64,000 nucleotides of DNA from Streptomyces tauricus (GTDB taxonomy: Bacteria; Actinomycetota; Actinomycetes; Streptomycetales; Streptomycetaceae), in NCBI RefSeq assembly GCF_014650955.1, contig NZ_BMVY01000003.1:310001-374000 (forward strand), in the 5' to 3' direction. A model generated the notes under the pieces. That model was not told the origin of the DNA. It saw nothing but the letters and a program-made list of their open reading frames with translations, and searched no databases. A program made the translations under genes and the position numbers. Positions 8,559-17,142 of this stretch are shown here, piece after piece. Position 1 is the stretch's first letter. Each line of letters starts with the position of its first letter.

Positions 8559-9332
8559 TCAGAGCCTCCGGGTGGCGAGCGTCAGTCGGTCGCGCGCGTC
8601 GAACAGCGCGTCCTTCACCATCTGTTCGTGCGCCGGTGTCAGCCGCGCCACCGGCACCGAGCAGCTGATCGCGTCCCGCGCGGGCGTCCGGTAGGGGATG
8701 GCCACGCCGAAGCAGCGCAGCCCCAGCGTGTTCTCCTCGCGGTCCACCGCGAACCCCTGCTCCCGTACCTGGTGCAGCTCCTCGATGAGCTTCTCCCGGT
8801 CGGTGATGGTGTGCTCGGTCAGCGCGGGCAGCGTCTCCGGCAGCAGCTTGCGTACCTGCTCGTCGGTGTGGGTCGCAAGGAGCGCCTTGCCGAGGGACGT
8901 GGAGTGGGCGGGCAGCCGGCGCCCCACGCGGGTGAAGGGGCGCAGATAGTGCTGGGACTGGCGGGTGGCGAGGTAGACGACGTTCGTGCCGTCGAGGCGG
9001 GCCAGGTGGATGGTCTCCGTCGTGTCGTCGGAGAGGCGGTCCAGCGTCGGCCGCGCCGCCGCGACGACCTCGTCGCCGTCGATGTACGACGTACCGACGA
9101 GCAGCGCCCGTACCCCGATGCCGTACCGCGTGCCCGTGGCGTCGGTCTCGACCCAGCCGAGCTCGACCAGCGTGCGCAGCAGCATGTAGAGGCTGGACTT
9201 GGGATACCCGACGGCCTCCTGCACGGCGGCCAGGGAGTGCATGCCGGGGCGTCCGGCGAAGTACTCGAGCAATTCAACCGTCCGCACCGCGGACTTGACC
9301 TGTGCTCCGCCGCCCGTCTCGCCTGCCGACAT
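8559..9332 (-). CDS. IclR-family transcriptional regulator
   Basis: 257 aa from the ATG at 9332. The N-terminal winged helix (VKSAVRTVELLEYFAGRPGMHSL, with PKSSLYMLLRTLVELGWV as recognition part) binds DNA. The C-terminal IclR effector domain (ETIHLARLDGTNVVYLATRQS, LPAHSTSLGKALLA, GFAVDREENTLGLRCFGVAIPY) binds a small acid ligand. It is divergent from the aldehyde dehydrogenase at 9464 with a palindrome between them, so it probably controls that gene and itself. The open frame extends upstream of 9332, but that part overlaps the divergent promoter region and does not look like protein. Confidence 0.9.
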   Translation of the reverse strand: MSAGETGGGAQVKSAVRTVELLEYFAGRPGMHSLAAVQEAVGYPKSSLYMLLRTLVELGWVETDATGTRYGIGVRALLVGTSYIDGDEVVAAARPTLDRLSDDTTETIHLARLDGTNVVYLATRQSQHYLRPFTRVGRRLPAHSTSLGKALLATHTDEQVRKLLPETLPALTEHTITDREKLIEELHQVREQGFAVDREENTLGLRCFGVAIPYRTPARDAISCSVPVARLTPAHEQMVKDALFDARDRLTLATRRL

Positions 9333-9394
9333 CGGCCTTGACCCCCTAGTTCGCCGGGAAATAGTCTCGACAGCATATTCACCATCAGAGACAG

Positions 9395-9412
9395 CGTTCA
9401 GCATATCGAACG
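9395..9412. promoter_or_regulatory. Candidate IclR operator palindrome
   Basis: CGTTC (9395-9399) and GAACG (9408-9412) form an inverted repeat around AGCATATC, in the 131-bp gap between the divergent IclR and aldehyde dehydrogenase genes. The string CAGCATAT also occurs 28 bp to the left (9371), so there may be two related sites. Confidence 0.45.
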
Positions 9413-9463
9413 CCCCTGGTGAGTGGCACATGTACTTCGGCATTACATCTGGAGGGACCCGCG

Positions 9464-10993
9464 GTGGCAGCAGCACCAGTCTGGAGTGTCGACCCCCGAA
9501 CCGGGAAGCAGCGCGAGCAGGTTGCGGTGGAAGCCACAGCCCAGGAGGTGGACGAGGACGTCCGCGCCGCGCACGCCGCCCGGGGGGCTCTCGCCGACCG
9601 CACGGTCCGCGCGGCCTTCCTGCGTACCGCGGCCGACCTGCTCGAAGGCGCCAAGGAACACCTCGTGGAGGCGGCCGACGCGGAGACCGCGCTCGGCCCG
9701 GTCCGGCTCACCGGCGAACTCGCCCGCACCTGCTATCAGCTGCGGGCCTTCGCGGACATCGTCGACGAGGGCGAGTTCCTCGGCGTCGTGATCAACCACC
9801 CCGACGCCACCGCGACGCCGCCGATCCCGGATCTGCGCCGCTACAAGGTGCCGCTGGGTGTCGTCGCCGTCTACTCGGCCTCGAACTTCCCCTTCGCCTT
9901 CTCGGTGGCCGGCGGCGACACCGCCAGCGCGCTCGCCGCTGGCTGCCCGGTCGTCGTCAAGGCGCACCCCGACCACCCCGGTCTGTCCGAGCTGGTCGCC
10001 TCCGTCGTACGCCGGGCCGCGGCCCAGCACGACATCCCGGACGGCGTCCTCGGCCTCGTGCACGGCTTCGAGGCGGGCGTCGAGCTGGTCAAGCACCCGC
10101 TGGTGTCGGCCGCCGGCTTCACCGGTTCGGTACGCGGTGGACGCGCCCTCTTCGACGCGGCGGCGGCGCGGCCCGCGCCGATCCCGTTCCACGGCGAGCT
10201 GGGATCGCTCAACCCGGTCGTGATCACCGAGGCCGCGGCAGCCGAGCGCGCCGAGGCGATCGGTACGGGGCTCGCGGGCTCCATGACGCTGGGCGTCGGC
10301 CAGTTCTGTGTGAAGCCGGGCCTGGTACTGGCGCCGGCCGGCGCGGCGGGCGACCGCCTGCTGAAGTCGCTGACGGACGCGGTGAGCGACACCGAGGCAG
10401 GAGTCCTCCTCGACCACCGCATGCGCGACAACTTCGTCGCGGGTGTCGCCGAGCGTGCCGGGCTGCCCGGCGTGGACGCCCCGGTGACGCCGGGTGCGGG
10501 CGGTGAGCACACGGTGAGCGCCGGTTTCCTGACGGTCCCCGCGCAGAAGCTGGCCGCGGAGGGCGAGTACGACCTGCTGCTCGAAGAGTGCTTCGGACCG
10601 GTGACCGTGGTCGCGCGCTACGAGGACGAGGCCGAGGCGAACGCGGTGCTCGCGCGGCTGCCCGGCAACCTCACCGCGACGGTGCACCTGTCCACGGAGG
10701 AGGAGGCCGGGGAGGGGCGTGGCGCGGAGATCCTCGCGGAGCTCACGCCGCTGGCCGGGCGGGTCGTCGTGAACGCGTGGCCTACGGGGGTCGCGGTGGC
10801 TCCCGCTCAGCAGCACGGGGGGCCTTATCCGGCCACCACGTCCACGTCCACTTCCGTGGGCGGGACGGCCATCGAGCGGTGGCTGCGGCCTGTGGCGTAT
10901 CAGAACGCGCCTCAGGGGCTGTTGCCGCCGGAGTTGCGGGACGAGAACCCGCTGGGGCTGCCCCGGCGGTACGACGGGCGGCTCGAACGGTAG
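9464..10993 (+). CDS. Aldehyde dehydrogenase (NADP+), ketoglutarate-semialdehyde type
   Basis: 509 aa from a GTG at 9464, preceded by GGAGGG with 7-base spacing. It oxidises an aldehyde to the acid with NAD(P)+. Catalytic Cys282 (GVGQFCVKPG), Glu245 (FHGELGSLNP) and Asn141 (SASNFPFAF) are in place. The FCxKPG context and the length match the group that includes alpha-ketoglutarate semialdehyde dehydrogenases of sugar-acid and hydroxyproline breakdown. No dehydratase or aldolase partner sits beside it, so the exact substrate is open. The divergent IclR regulator is the likely controller. Confidence 0.87.
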   Translation: MAAAPVWSVDPRTGKQREQVAVEATAQEVDEDVRAAHAARGALADRTVRAAFLRTAADLLEGAKEHLVEAADAETALGPVRLTGELARTCYQLRAFADIVDEGEFLGVVINHPDATATPPIPDLRRYKVPLGVVAVYSASNFPFAFSVAGGDTASALAAGCPVVVKAHPDHPGLSELVASVVRRAAAQHDIPDGVLGLVHGFEAGVELVKHPLVSAAGFTGSVRGGRALFDAAAARPAPIPFHGELGSLNPVVITEAAAAERAEAIGTGLAGSMTLGVGQFCVKPGLVLAPAGAAGDRLLKSLTDAVSDTEAGVLLDHRMRDNFVAGVAERAGLPGVDAPVTPGAGGEHTVSAGFLTVPAQKLAAEGEYDLLLEECFGPVTVVARYEDEAEANAVLARLPGNLTATVHLSTEEEAGEGRGAEILAELTPLAGRVVVNAWPTGVAVAPAQQHGGPYPATTSTSTSVGGTAIERWLRPVAYQNAPQGLLPPELRDENPLGLPRRYDGRLER

Positions 10994-11059
10994 CGCTCCG
11001 CTTGTTCCACCGTCGGGCCCGTGGCCGGTGTGTCGGCTGCGGGCCCGCTGTGGTTGCTC

Positions 11060-11113
11060 GCGCCGTTCCCCGCGCCCCTGAAGGCAAAAGACTGCGCCGT
11101 TCCCCACGCCCCG
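11060..11113. repeat. Two inverted-orientation core repeats
   Basis: Two copies of the core in reverse orientation (GCGCCGTTCCCCGCGCCCC), the second with one change, 35 bp apart with the spacer TGAAGGCAAAAGACT. They lie between the aldehyde dehydrogenase and the DUF1349 gene. Confidence 0.8.
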
Positions 11114-11162
11114 AGAGGCCTGCGGCCCACTCCGGGGGGCCGGGAGCTGGCAGACTCTGTGG

Positions 11163-11771
11163 ATGGACGTGAAAATTCCTGAACTTCCCTTTTCGCTTCG
11201 GTCGTACGGGCCCGACGGACACTGGTCGTACGAGGACGGGGTGCTCACCGGGTGGGCCGGTGCACGGCAGGACCGGTTCGTGCCGCCCACCGACGAAGGG
11301 CTGGACCCCGCGTCCGACGCGCCCCGGCTGCTGGGGGCGCCCGAGGGGGACTTCCAGCTCATCGCCCGCGTCACGGTCGGCTTCGCCGGGGCCTTCGACG
11401 CCGGCGTCCTCTACGCGCACGTGGGCGAGCGGGCCTGGGCCAAGCTCTGCCTGGAGAACTCCCCGGACGTACCCACCGTCTGCACGGTCGTCACCCGGGG
11501 CCACTCCGACGACGCGAACTCCTTCACCGTCGACGGCAGTTCCGTCTGGCTCCGGATCAGCCGCACCGGCCGCGCCTTCGCCTTCCACGCCTCCAAGGAC
11601 GGCGAGCGCTGGACCTTCGTCCGGCTCTTCACCCTGGGCGAGGAGAAGGAGACCGGGGCCGCCCTCGTCGGATTCATGACCCAGTCGCCCATGGGCGAGG
11701 GCTGCGTGGTCACGTACGACCACATCGAGTTCCGCCCGGACTGGCCCGCGGACCTGAGGGACGGCCGCTGA
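11163..11771 (+). CDS. DUF1349 domain protein
   Basis: 202 aa without signal peptide or membrane segment. The whole protein looks like the concanavalin-like DUF1349 fold: an early LLGAPEGDFQLIARVTVGF, then AGVLYAHVGERAWAKLCLENSP and a late ISRTGRAFAFHASKDGERWTFVRLF. Members are cytoplasmic beta-sandwich proteins of unsettled role, sometimes linked to carbohydrate metabolism. The ATG at 11163 has no clear ribosome site. The gene is flanked by repeats on the left and the ectoine leader on the right, so it is probably transcribed alone. Confidence 0.82.
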   Translation: MDVKIPELPFSLRSYGPDGHWSYEDGVLTGWAGARQDRFVPPTDEGLDPASDAPRLLGAPEGDFQLIARVTVGFAGAFDAGVLYAHVGERAWAKLCLENSPDVPTVCTVVTRGHSDDANSFTVDGSSVWLRISRTGRAFAFHASKDGERWTFVRLFTLGEEKETGAALVGFMTQSPMGEGCVVTYDHIEFRPDWPADLRDGR

Positions 11772-12107
11772 TTTCCGGACCCTCCCCAATTCGGGTCCGC
11801 TGTGAATGCAAGCCCAATTCTGCTTTATATTTGCTTAGGGTTTTCCTTAAGCTTCTGCCCGATTTCTCGGAACCTAAACACCAAAGTTTTGCGAAGATCG
11901 ATCTCGTAATTCGGGCAGGTCTCACGGCGGTTAAGTCCTTGTGACGCAATACACAACCGCGCCGCTTTGTCCGGTATTTCCCGGACAAAGTGGCGCTTTC
12001 AAGCAGCTCCACGCGCGGCCCGCGCCCGCGTGATAACACATGCGGTCTGCTTGTGTAACCCCACTCGGCGATGCAATTTCCACTTTTGCTGGGTAAATTC
12101 AATCGAC
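11772..12107 (+). promoter_or_regulatory. AT-richer leader region of the ectoine operon
   Basis: 336 bp without a credible gene, visibly richer in A/T than its surroundings. It contains a strong hairpin (11959-11996). Just before ectA lies TAAATT at 12094-12099, a -10-like element ending 8 bases before the ATG, with TGCAAT 16 bases further upstream as a weak -35. No Shine-Dalgarno sequence precedes ectA. Together these suggest a leaderless or nearly leaderless ectA transcript. This is pattern-based inference. Confidence 0.45.
11959..11996. terminator. 16-bp stem-loop upstream of ectA
   Basis: Arms 11959-11974 and 11981-11996 pair over 16 bp with one G-U-type position around the loop TATTTC. 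It lies 188 bp after the DUF1349 gene and 112 bp before ectA. It could terminate the DUF1349 transcript or, if ectA is transcribed from further upstream, act in its leader. Confidence 0.55.
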
Positions 12108-12647
12108 ATGACCGCCGCACAAGCAGACCTGCAAGCGGAATTCCTGGAAATGCCAGAAGGGTTGCGGATCGACCGTCCGCACGTGGACGACGGAGCCGCA
12201 CTCTGGCGCATTGCCAAGGACTCCGGGACCCTCGACCTGAACTCCTCCTACAGCTACCTGCTGTGGTGCCGTGACTTCGCCGGCACCTCCGCGGTGGCGC
12301 GTTCGGCCGACGGCGAGCCCGTCGCCTTCGTCACCGGCTACATCCGGCCCGAGCGCCCCCACACGCTTCTCGTGTGGCAGGTGGCCGTCGACGCGGCACA
12401 GCGCGGCCGAGGCCTCGCCGCCGCGCTCCTCGACGGCCTGACCCGCCAGGTCATCGGCCGGCACGAGCTGACCTCCATGGAGACCACGATCTCCCCGGGC
12501 AACACCGCGTCCGAGCGGCTGTTCACCTCGTACGCCGCGCGCCACGGCGCGACCGTCGAGCGTGAGGTCCTGTTCGAGACAGGACAGTTCCCCGACGGCC
12601 CGCACGATCCCGAAGTGCTGTACCGCATCGGCCCCCTGTCCTTCTGA
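12108..12647 (+). CDS. ectA: L-2,4-diaminobutyrate N-gamma-acetyltransferase
   Basis: 179 aa from the ATG at 12108. Second step of ectoine synthesis: acetylates 2,4-diaminobutyrate with acetyl-CoA. The GNAT core is visible in LLVWQVAVDAAQRGRGLAAALLDGL, and EctA-type features include TLDLNSSYSYLLWCRDFAGTSAVA and SMETTISPGNTASERLFTSYA. It is the first gene of ectABCD; ectB follows after 26 bp. The frame is open further upstream, but those codons are in the AT-rich leader and do not look like protein. Ectoines are compatible solutes made under salt or heat stress. Confidence 0.96.
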   Translation: MTAAQADLQAEFLEMPEGLRIDRPHVDDGAALWRIAKDSGTLDLNSSYSYLLWCRDFAGTSAVARSADGEPVAFVTGYIRPERPHTLLVWQVAVDAAQRGRGLAAALLDGLTRQVIGRHELTSMETTISPGNTASERLFTSYAARHGATVEREVLFETGQFPDGPHDPEVLYRIGPLSF

Positions 12648-12673
12648 ACCCCCCACGCCCGAGGAGTACCGCC

Positions 12674-13945
12674 GTGACCATCACCCAGCCCGACCTGAGC
12701 GTCTTCGAAACCCTGGAGTCGGAGGTCCGCAGCTACTGCCGCAGCTGGCCCACCGTCTTCGACCGCGCGCAGGGCAGCCGCATGTACGACGAGGACGGCC
12801 ATGCGTACCTCGACTTCTTCGCGGGTGCCGGCTCACTCAACTACGGACACAACAACCCGGTACTGAAACGGGCCCTGATCGACTACCTGGAACGCGACGG
12901 CGTCACGCACGGTCTCGACATGTCGACGACCGCGAAGCGCGGCTTCCTGGAGTCGTTCCAGAACCTGGTGCTGCGCCCGCGCGACCTGCCGTACAAGGTC
13001 ATGTTCCCCGGCCCGACGGGCACCAACGCCGTCGAGTCCGCGCTGAAACTGGCCCGCAAGGTCAAGGGACGCGAGTCCATCGTCTCCTTCACCAACGCCT
13101 TCCACGGCATGTCGCTCGGCTCGCTCGCCGTGACCGGCAACGCCTTCAAGCGGGCCGGTGCCGGCATCCCGCTCGTGCACGGCACGCCGATGCCGTTCGA
13201 CAACTACTTCGACGGCCAGGTCCCGGACTTCCTCTGGTTCGAGCGGCTCCTGGAGGACCAGGGCTCCGGCCTCAACAAGCCCGCCGCCGTGATCGTCGAG
13301 ACGGTCCAGGGCGAGGGCGGCATCAACGTCGCCCGCAACGAGTGGCTGCGTGCCCTCGCCGAGCTGTGCGAGCGCCAGGACATGCTGCTGATCGTCGACG
13401 ACATCCAGATGGGCTGCGGCCGCACCGGCGCCTTCTTCTCCTTCGAGGAGGCGGGGATCGTGCCCGACATCGTCACCGTCTCCAAGTCCATCAGCGGCTA
13501 CGGCCTGCCCATGTCCCTGTGCCTGTTCAAGCCCGAGCTGGACATCTGGGAGCCGGGCGAGCACAACGGCACGTTCCGCGGCAACAACCCCGCGTTCGTG
13601 ACGGCCGCCGCCGCCCTCCAGGCGTACTGGTCCGACGGGCCGGCCATGGAGAAGCAGACCCGCACCCGCGGGGAGCAGGTCGAGCAGGCGCTGATCTCCA
13701 TCACCGAGGAGAACCTCGCCGACGTGAAGGAGTACCGCGGCCGTGGCCTCGTCTGGGGCATGGAGTTCCACGACAAGGCGCGCGCGGGCCGCGTGGCGCA
13801 CCGCGCCTTCGAACTCGGCCTGCTGATCGAGACGTCGGGTCCGGAGAGCGAGGTCGTGAAGCTCCTTCCGGCGCTCACGATCACCCCCGATGAGCTGGAC
13901 GAGGGTCTGCGTACCCTCGCCCGGGCCGTCCGCGAGACGGCCTGA
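12674..13945 (+). CDS. ectB: Diaminobutyrate--2-oxoglutarate transaminase
   Basis: 423 aa; GTG start after GAGGAG. First step of ectoine synthesis: PLP-dependent conversion of aspartate semialdehyde plus glutamate to 2,4-diaminobutyrate. This is a class III aminotransferase with the PLP lysine at Lys271 (VSKSISGYGLPMSL), the cofactor aspartate at Asp242 (IVDDIQMGCGRTG) and the phosphate-binding GPTGTNAVESALKLAR. Length and motifs match EctB closely. It stands 26 bp after ectA and 47 bp before ectC. Confidence 0.97.
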   Translation: MTITQPDLSVFETLESEVRSYCRSWPTVFDRAQGSRMYDEDGHAYLDFFAGAGSLNYGHNNPVLKRALIDYLERDGVTHGLDMSTTAKRGFLESFQNLVLRPRDLPYKVMFPGPTGTNAVESALKLARKVKGRESIVSFTNAFHGMSLGSLAVTGNAFKRAGAGIPLVHGTPMPFDNYFDGQVPDFLWFERLLEDQGSGLNKPAAVIVETVQGEGGINVARNEWLRALAELCERQDMLLIVDDIQMGCGRTGAFFSFEEAGIVPDIVTVSKSISGYGLPMSLCLFKPELDIWEPGEHNGTFRGNNPAFVTAAAALQAYWSDGPAMEKQTRTRGEQVEQALISITEENLADVKEYRGRGLVWGMEFHDKARAGRVAHRAFELGLLIETSGPESEVVKLLPALTITPDELDEGLRTLARAVRETA

Positions 13946-13992
13946 CCCACCCCGTTCCCCGCACACCACCCTGAAGGAGGGTTCGTACCACC

Positions 13993-14397
13993 GTGATAGT
14001 CCGTTCGTTCAAGGAGATCGAAGGCACCGACCGACACGTGAAGTCGGCGTCGGGCACCTGGGAGAGCAAGCGCGTCGTCCTCGCGAAGGAGAAGGTCGGC
14101 TTCTCGGTGCACGAGACGATCCTGTACGCGGGTACGGAGACGTCGATGTGGTACGCGAACCACATCGAGGCCGTCGTCTGCGTGGAGGGCGAGGCCGAAC
14201 TCACCGACGACGAGACCGGCAAGAAGTACACGATCACACCGGGAACCACCTACCTCCTCGACGGCCACGAGAGGCACACGATGCGGATCAAGGAGGACTT
14301 CCGCTGCATCTGTGTCTTCAATCCGCCGGTGACCGGACGGGAGGACCATGACGAGAACGGCGTCTACCCCCTGCTGACCGAGCCCGAGGAGGTCTGA
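13993..14397 (+). CDS. ectC: L-ectoine synthase
   Basis: 134 aa; GTG start preceded by GAAGGAGG. Closes N-gamma-acetyl-diaminobutyrate into ectoine. It is a small cupin: the metal- and substrate-binding barrel is visible in [19 protein letters not shown] and [12 protein letters not shown]. The opening [27 protein letters not shown] is characteristic of EctC. It is followed after three bases by ectD, so the two are tightly coupled. Confidence 0.97.
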   Translation: MIVRSFKEIEGTDRHVKSASGTWESKRVVLAKEKVGFSVHETILYAGTETSMWYANHIEAVVCVEGEAELTDDETGKKYTITPGTTYLLDGHERHTMRIKEDFRCICVFNPPVTGREDHDENGVYPLLTEPEEV

Positions 14398-14400
14398 ACG

Positions 14401-15288
14401 ATGACGACCGTCACCGACCTGTACCCCAGCCGCGGCACCAGCGAGGTGTCCGTACCCCGGCAGGACCCGGTCGTGTGGAGCGAACCGGGCGCGCCGGGCC
14501 CGATCCCGTCGGCCGACCTCCAGGGGTACGAGCGGGACGGCTTCCTCGCTGTCGAGCAGCTCATCGACGACGACGAGGTCGCCCTCTACCGGGCCGAGTT
14601 GGAGCGCATGGTCACCGACCCGGCGATCCGCGCGGACGAGCGCTCGATCGTCGAGCCGCAGTCGCAGGAGATCCGCTCGGTCTTCGAGGTCCACAAGACC
14701 AGTGAGATCTTCGCCCAGCTCGTGCGCGACGAGCGCGTGGTGGGCCGCGCCCGGCAGATCCTCGGCTCCGACGTGTACGTGCACCAGTCGCGGATCAACG
14801 TCAAGCCCGGCTTCGGCGCGAGCGGCTTCTACTGGCACTCGGACTTCGAGACCTGGCACGCCGAGGACGGTCTGCCGAACATGCGGACGGTGTCCGTCTC
14901 GATCGCGCTGACCGAGAACTACGACACCAACGGCGGCCTCATGATCATGCCGGGGTCGCACCACACGTTCCTCGGCTGCTCCGGAGCCACGCCGAAGGAC
15001 AACTACAAGAAGTCGCTGCAGATGCAGGACGCGGGCACGCCCTCCGACGAGGCGCTGACCAAGTTCGCCTCCCAGCACGGCATCAAGCTCTTCACGGGCC
15101 GGGCCGGCTCGGCGACCTGGTTCGACTGCAACTGCATGCACGGTTCGGGCGACAACATCACGCCGTTCCCGCGCTCGAACGTCTTCATCGTGTTCAACAG
15201 CGTGGAGAACGCGGCCGTGGAGCCGTTCGCGGCGCCGGTGCGCCGCCCCGAGTTCATCGGGTCGACGGACTTCACCCCCGTGAGGTGA
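14401..15288 (+). CDS. ectD: Ectoine 5-hydroxylase
   Basis: 295 aa. A non-heme Fe(II) and 2-oxoglutarate dioxygenase of the PhyH type that converts ectoine to 5-hydroxyectoine. The iron-binding facial triad is complete: His146 and Asp148 in FYWHSDFETWH, and His247 in CNCMHGSGDN. The spacing matches characterised EctD enzymes. It is the last gene of the operon, starting three bases after ectC and followed 34 bp later by a perfect terminator stem. Presence of ectD predicts that the strain makes hydroxyectoine as well as ectoine. Confidence 0.97.
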   Translation: MTTVTDLYPSRGTSEVSVPRQDPVVWSEPGAPGPIPSADLQGYERDGFLAVEQLIDDDEVALYRAELERMVTDPAIRADERSIVEPQSQEIRSVFEVHKTSEIFAQLVRDERVVGRARQILGSDVYVHQSRINVKPGFGASGFYWHSDFETWHAEDGLPNMRTVSVSIALTENYDTNGGLMIMPGSHHTFLGCSGATPKDNYKKSLQMQDAGTPSDEALTKFASQHGIKLFTGRAGSATWFDCNCMHGSGDNITPFPRSNVFIVFNSVENAAVEPFAAPVRRPEFIGSTDFTPVR

Positions 15289-15322
15289 CCTGCGGGTGAA
15301 GTGACGTACGCCTGAAGGTGAT

Positions 15323-15362
15323 CGGCCCGGTGCCCGACTCGGACGAGTCGGGCACCGGGCCG
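15323..15362. terminator. Terminator between ectD and the convergent OYE gene
   Basis: A perfect 18-bp stem (15323-15340 with 15345-15362) around the loop GGAC. It lies in the 80-bp gap between two convergent genes, so it can stop transcription from both sides. Confidence 0.85.
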
Positions 15363-15368
15363 ACTGCC

Positions 15369-16430
15369 TTACAGCGCCGGGTAGTCCGTGTAGCCCTTCG
15401 CGTCCCCACCGAAGAACGTCGCGGGGTCGGCCTCGTTGAAGGGGCCGCCGGCCTTCAGCCGCGCGGGCAGGTCGGGGTTGGCCAGGAACAGCTGACCGTA
15501 GGCGACCAGGTCGGCGACACCGTCCTCGACGAGCGTCAGGGACTCGGGACCGGTCGGCCCCTCGGTCGCCGGGTTGAGGATGAACGTACCGCTGAACCGC
15601 TTGCGCAGCGCGAGCGTCAGCTCACGGATCTCGGTCGCCTCGGTGATGTGCAGATAGGCCAGACCCAGCGGCTCCAGCGCGTCCACCAGCGCGGTGTACG
15701 TGGGCTCCGGCTCGGGCTCCTGGATGTCGTTGTACGGGTTGCCGGGCGAGAGGCGGATGGCCGTGCGCGCGGCGCCGATCTCCGCGGCGACGGCCTTGAC
15801 GGTCTCGACCGCGAACCGGATGCGGTTCGCGACCGGGCCGCCCCATTCGTCGGTGCGCAGGTTGGAGCCCGGCGCGAGGAACTGGTGGATCAGATAGCCG
15901 TTGGCGCCGTGCAGCTCGACCCCGTCGAAGCCGGCCTCGACCGCGCCCCGGGCGGCTGCCGCGAACTCGCCGATGGTGGCGCGGACCTCGTCGCCGGTGA
16001 GCTCGCGCGGGACGACGAAGTCGAGGGGGCCCTCGTGGGTGTAGACCTGCCCCTCGGCCCGTACGGGCGAGGCGCCGACATTGACGAGCCCGTCGGGCAG
16101 CAGGCTCGGGTGGCCGATCCGGCCCGCGTGCATGAGCTGGGCGAAGATCCGGCCGCCCGCGGCGTGCACGGCGTCGGTGACCTTGCGCCAGGCCGCGATC
16201 TGCTCGGCACTGTGCAGCCCCGGGGTGTCCGGGTAGCCCTGGCCCACCACGGACGGCTGGACGCCCTCGGTGACGATCAGGCCGGCGGAGGCCCGCTGGG
16301 CGTAGTACTCGACGCTGAGGTCGGTCGGGGCGCCGCCGTCGCCGGCCCGGCTGCGGGTCATGGGCGCCATGACGATGCGGTTCGCGAGCGGGGTGCCGGA
16401 CAGGTCGATCGGGTCGTATGCGGTGGTCAC
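15369..16430 (-). CDS. Alkene reductase, old yellow enzyme family
   Basis: 353 aa FMN-dependent NAD(P)H:flavin oxidoreductase that reduces activated C=C bonds and often nitro compounds or nitrate esters. Typical features are LANRIVMAPMTRSRAGDGG at the start, VTEGVQPSVVGQGYPDTPGL, FAQLMHAGRIGHPS, FDGVELHGANGYLIHQFL (substrate His/Asn site) and the ending DLVAYGQLFLANPDLPARL. It is divergent from a MarR regulator with two near-identical palindromes between them, the usual layout for electrophile-induced reductases. Confidence 0.93.
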   Translation of the reverse strand: MTTAYDPIDLSGTPLANRIVMAPMTRSRAGDGGAPTDLSVEYYAQRASAGLIVTEGVQPSVVGQGYPDTPGLHSAEQIAAWRKVTDAVHAAGGRIFAQLMHAGRIGHPSLLPDGLVNVGASPVRAEGQVYTHEGPLDFVVPRELTGDEVRATIGEFAAAARGAVEAGFDGVELHGANGYLIHQFLAPGSNLRTDEWGGPVANRIRFAVETVKAVAAEIGAARTAIRLSPGNPYNDIQEPEPEPTYTALVDALEPLGLAYLHITEATEIRELTLALRKRFSGTFILNPATEGPTGPESLTLVEDGVADLVAYGQLFLANPDLPARLKAGGPFNEADPATFFGGDAKGYTDYPAL

Positions 16431-16463
16431 GGCTGCTCCTGAGGAGAGTACGGGGAATGTATG

Positions 16464-16520
16464 TGGTCGGCCAATGATTGGAACAAGAGCCCACCGTAGA
16501 CCATTCCTTGGTCGACCAAG
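16464..16520. promoter_or_regulatory. Two MarR operator-like palindromes
   Basis: TGGTCGGCCAA (16464-16474) and TGGTCGACCAA (16509-16519, inside the perfect palindrome CTTGGTCGACCAAG at 16507-16520) differ at one base and are centred 45 bp apart. Both lie between the divergent OYE and MarR genes. The adjacent CCAATGATTGG at 16471-16481 is also palindromic. They are probably the binding sites through which the MarR protein represses both genes. Confidence 0.6.
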
Positions 16521-16575
16521 TTATTTCGCGTGAAAAGCTTGGGCGATACGGACGCGCGCGCAACCAGGAGCCAGG

Positions 16576-17109
16576 ATGAGTGCCACCCAAGAGGTCGCGG
16601 CCTCTCAGGCCGACCCCGCCTGTACCGAGGAGACGCCCTCCGCGGCGTGCGGCGGTGAGGTCAGCTACGCCATCTCCCGGGTGGCCCGGATGCACCGCGC
16701 CGCGGCGGGCAGGCTGCTGCGCGGGGCGGGGCTCTACCCCGGCCAGGAGTTCGTGATGATGCACCTGTGGGACGCGGGCGCGGTGCGTCAGTCGGAGCTG
16801 ATCAAGGCGGTCGACCTCGACCCGTCGACGGTCACCAAGATGCTCCAGCGGCTGGAGCAGGCGGGACACGTCCGCCGCCGCCCCGACCCCAGGGACGGCC
16901 GGGCGGTCCTCGTCGAGGCGACGGAGGACAGCTGCGGACTGCACGACGAGGTCACGCGGGCCTGGACCGGCCTGGAGGAGCACAGCCTCGCCGGGCTGAG
17001 CCCCGACGAGCGCGCACAGCTCTCCGGACTCCTCGCGCGCGTCGAGGCGAACCTGTGCACGGAGACGGCCGACTGCCCGGCCCGCCCGGCAGGCGGCGAC
17101 AGGCCCTGA
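16576..17109 (+). CDS. MarR-family transcriptional regulator
   Basis: 177 aa; ATG at 16576 with CAGGAG 6 bases upstream. The winged helix-turn-helix is clear: YPGQEFVMMHLWDAGAVRQSELIKAVDLD, PSTVTKMLQRLEQAGHVRRR, then the wing PDPRDGRAVLVEAT. It carries several cysteines outside the DNA-binding core: near residues 15 and 25, in EDSCGLHD, and two close together in LCTETADCP. MarR proteins that control old yellow enzymes often sense electrophiles through cysteines, so this one may do so. Self-repression and repression of the divergent reductase are inferred from the shared operators. Confidence 0.9.
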   Translation: MSATQEVAASQADPACTEETPSAACGGEVSYAISRVARMHRAAAGRLLRGAGLYPGQEFVMMHLWDAGAVRQSELIKAVDLDPSTVTKMLQRLEQAGHVRRRPDPRDGRAVLVEATEDSCGLHDEVTRAWTGLEEHSLAGLSPDERAQLSGLLARVEANLCTETADCPARPAGGDRP

Positions 17110-17142
17110 GGCCCGGCGCCGGGCCGGCACGGTCGACGCGGG

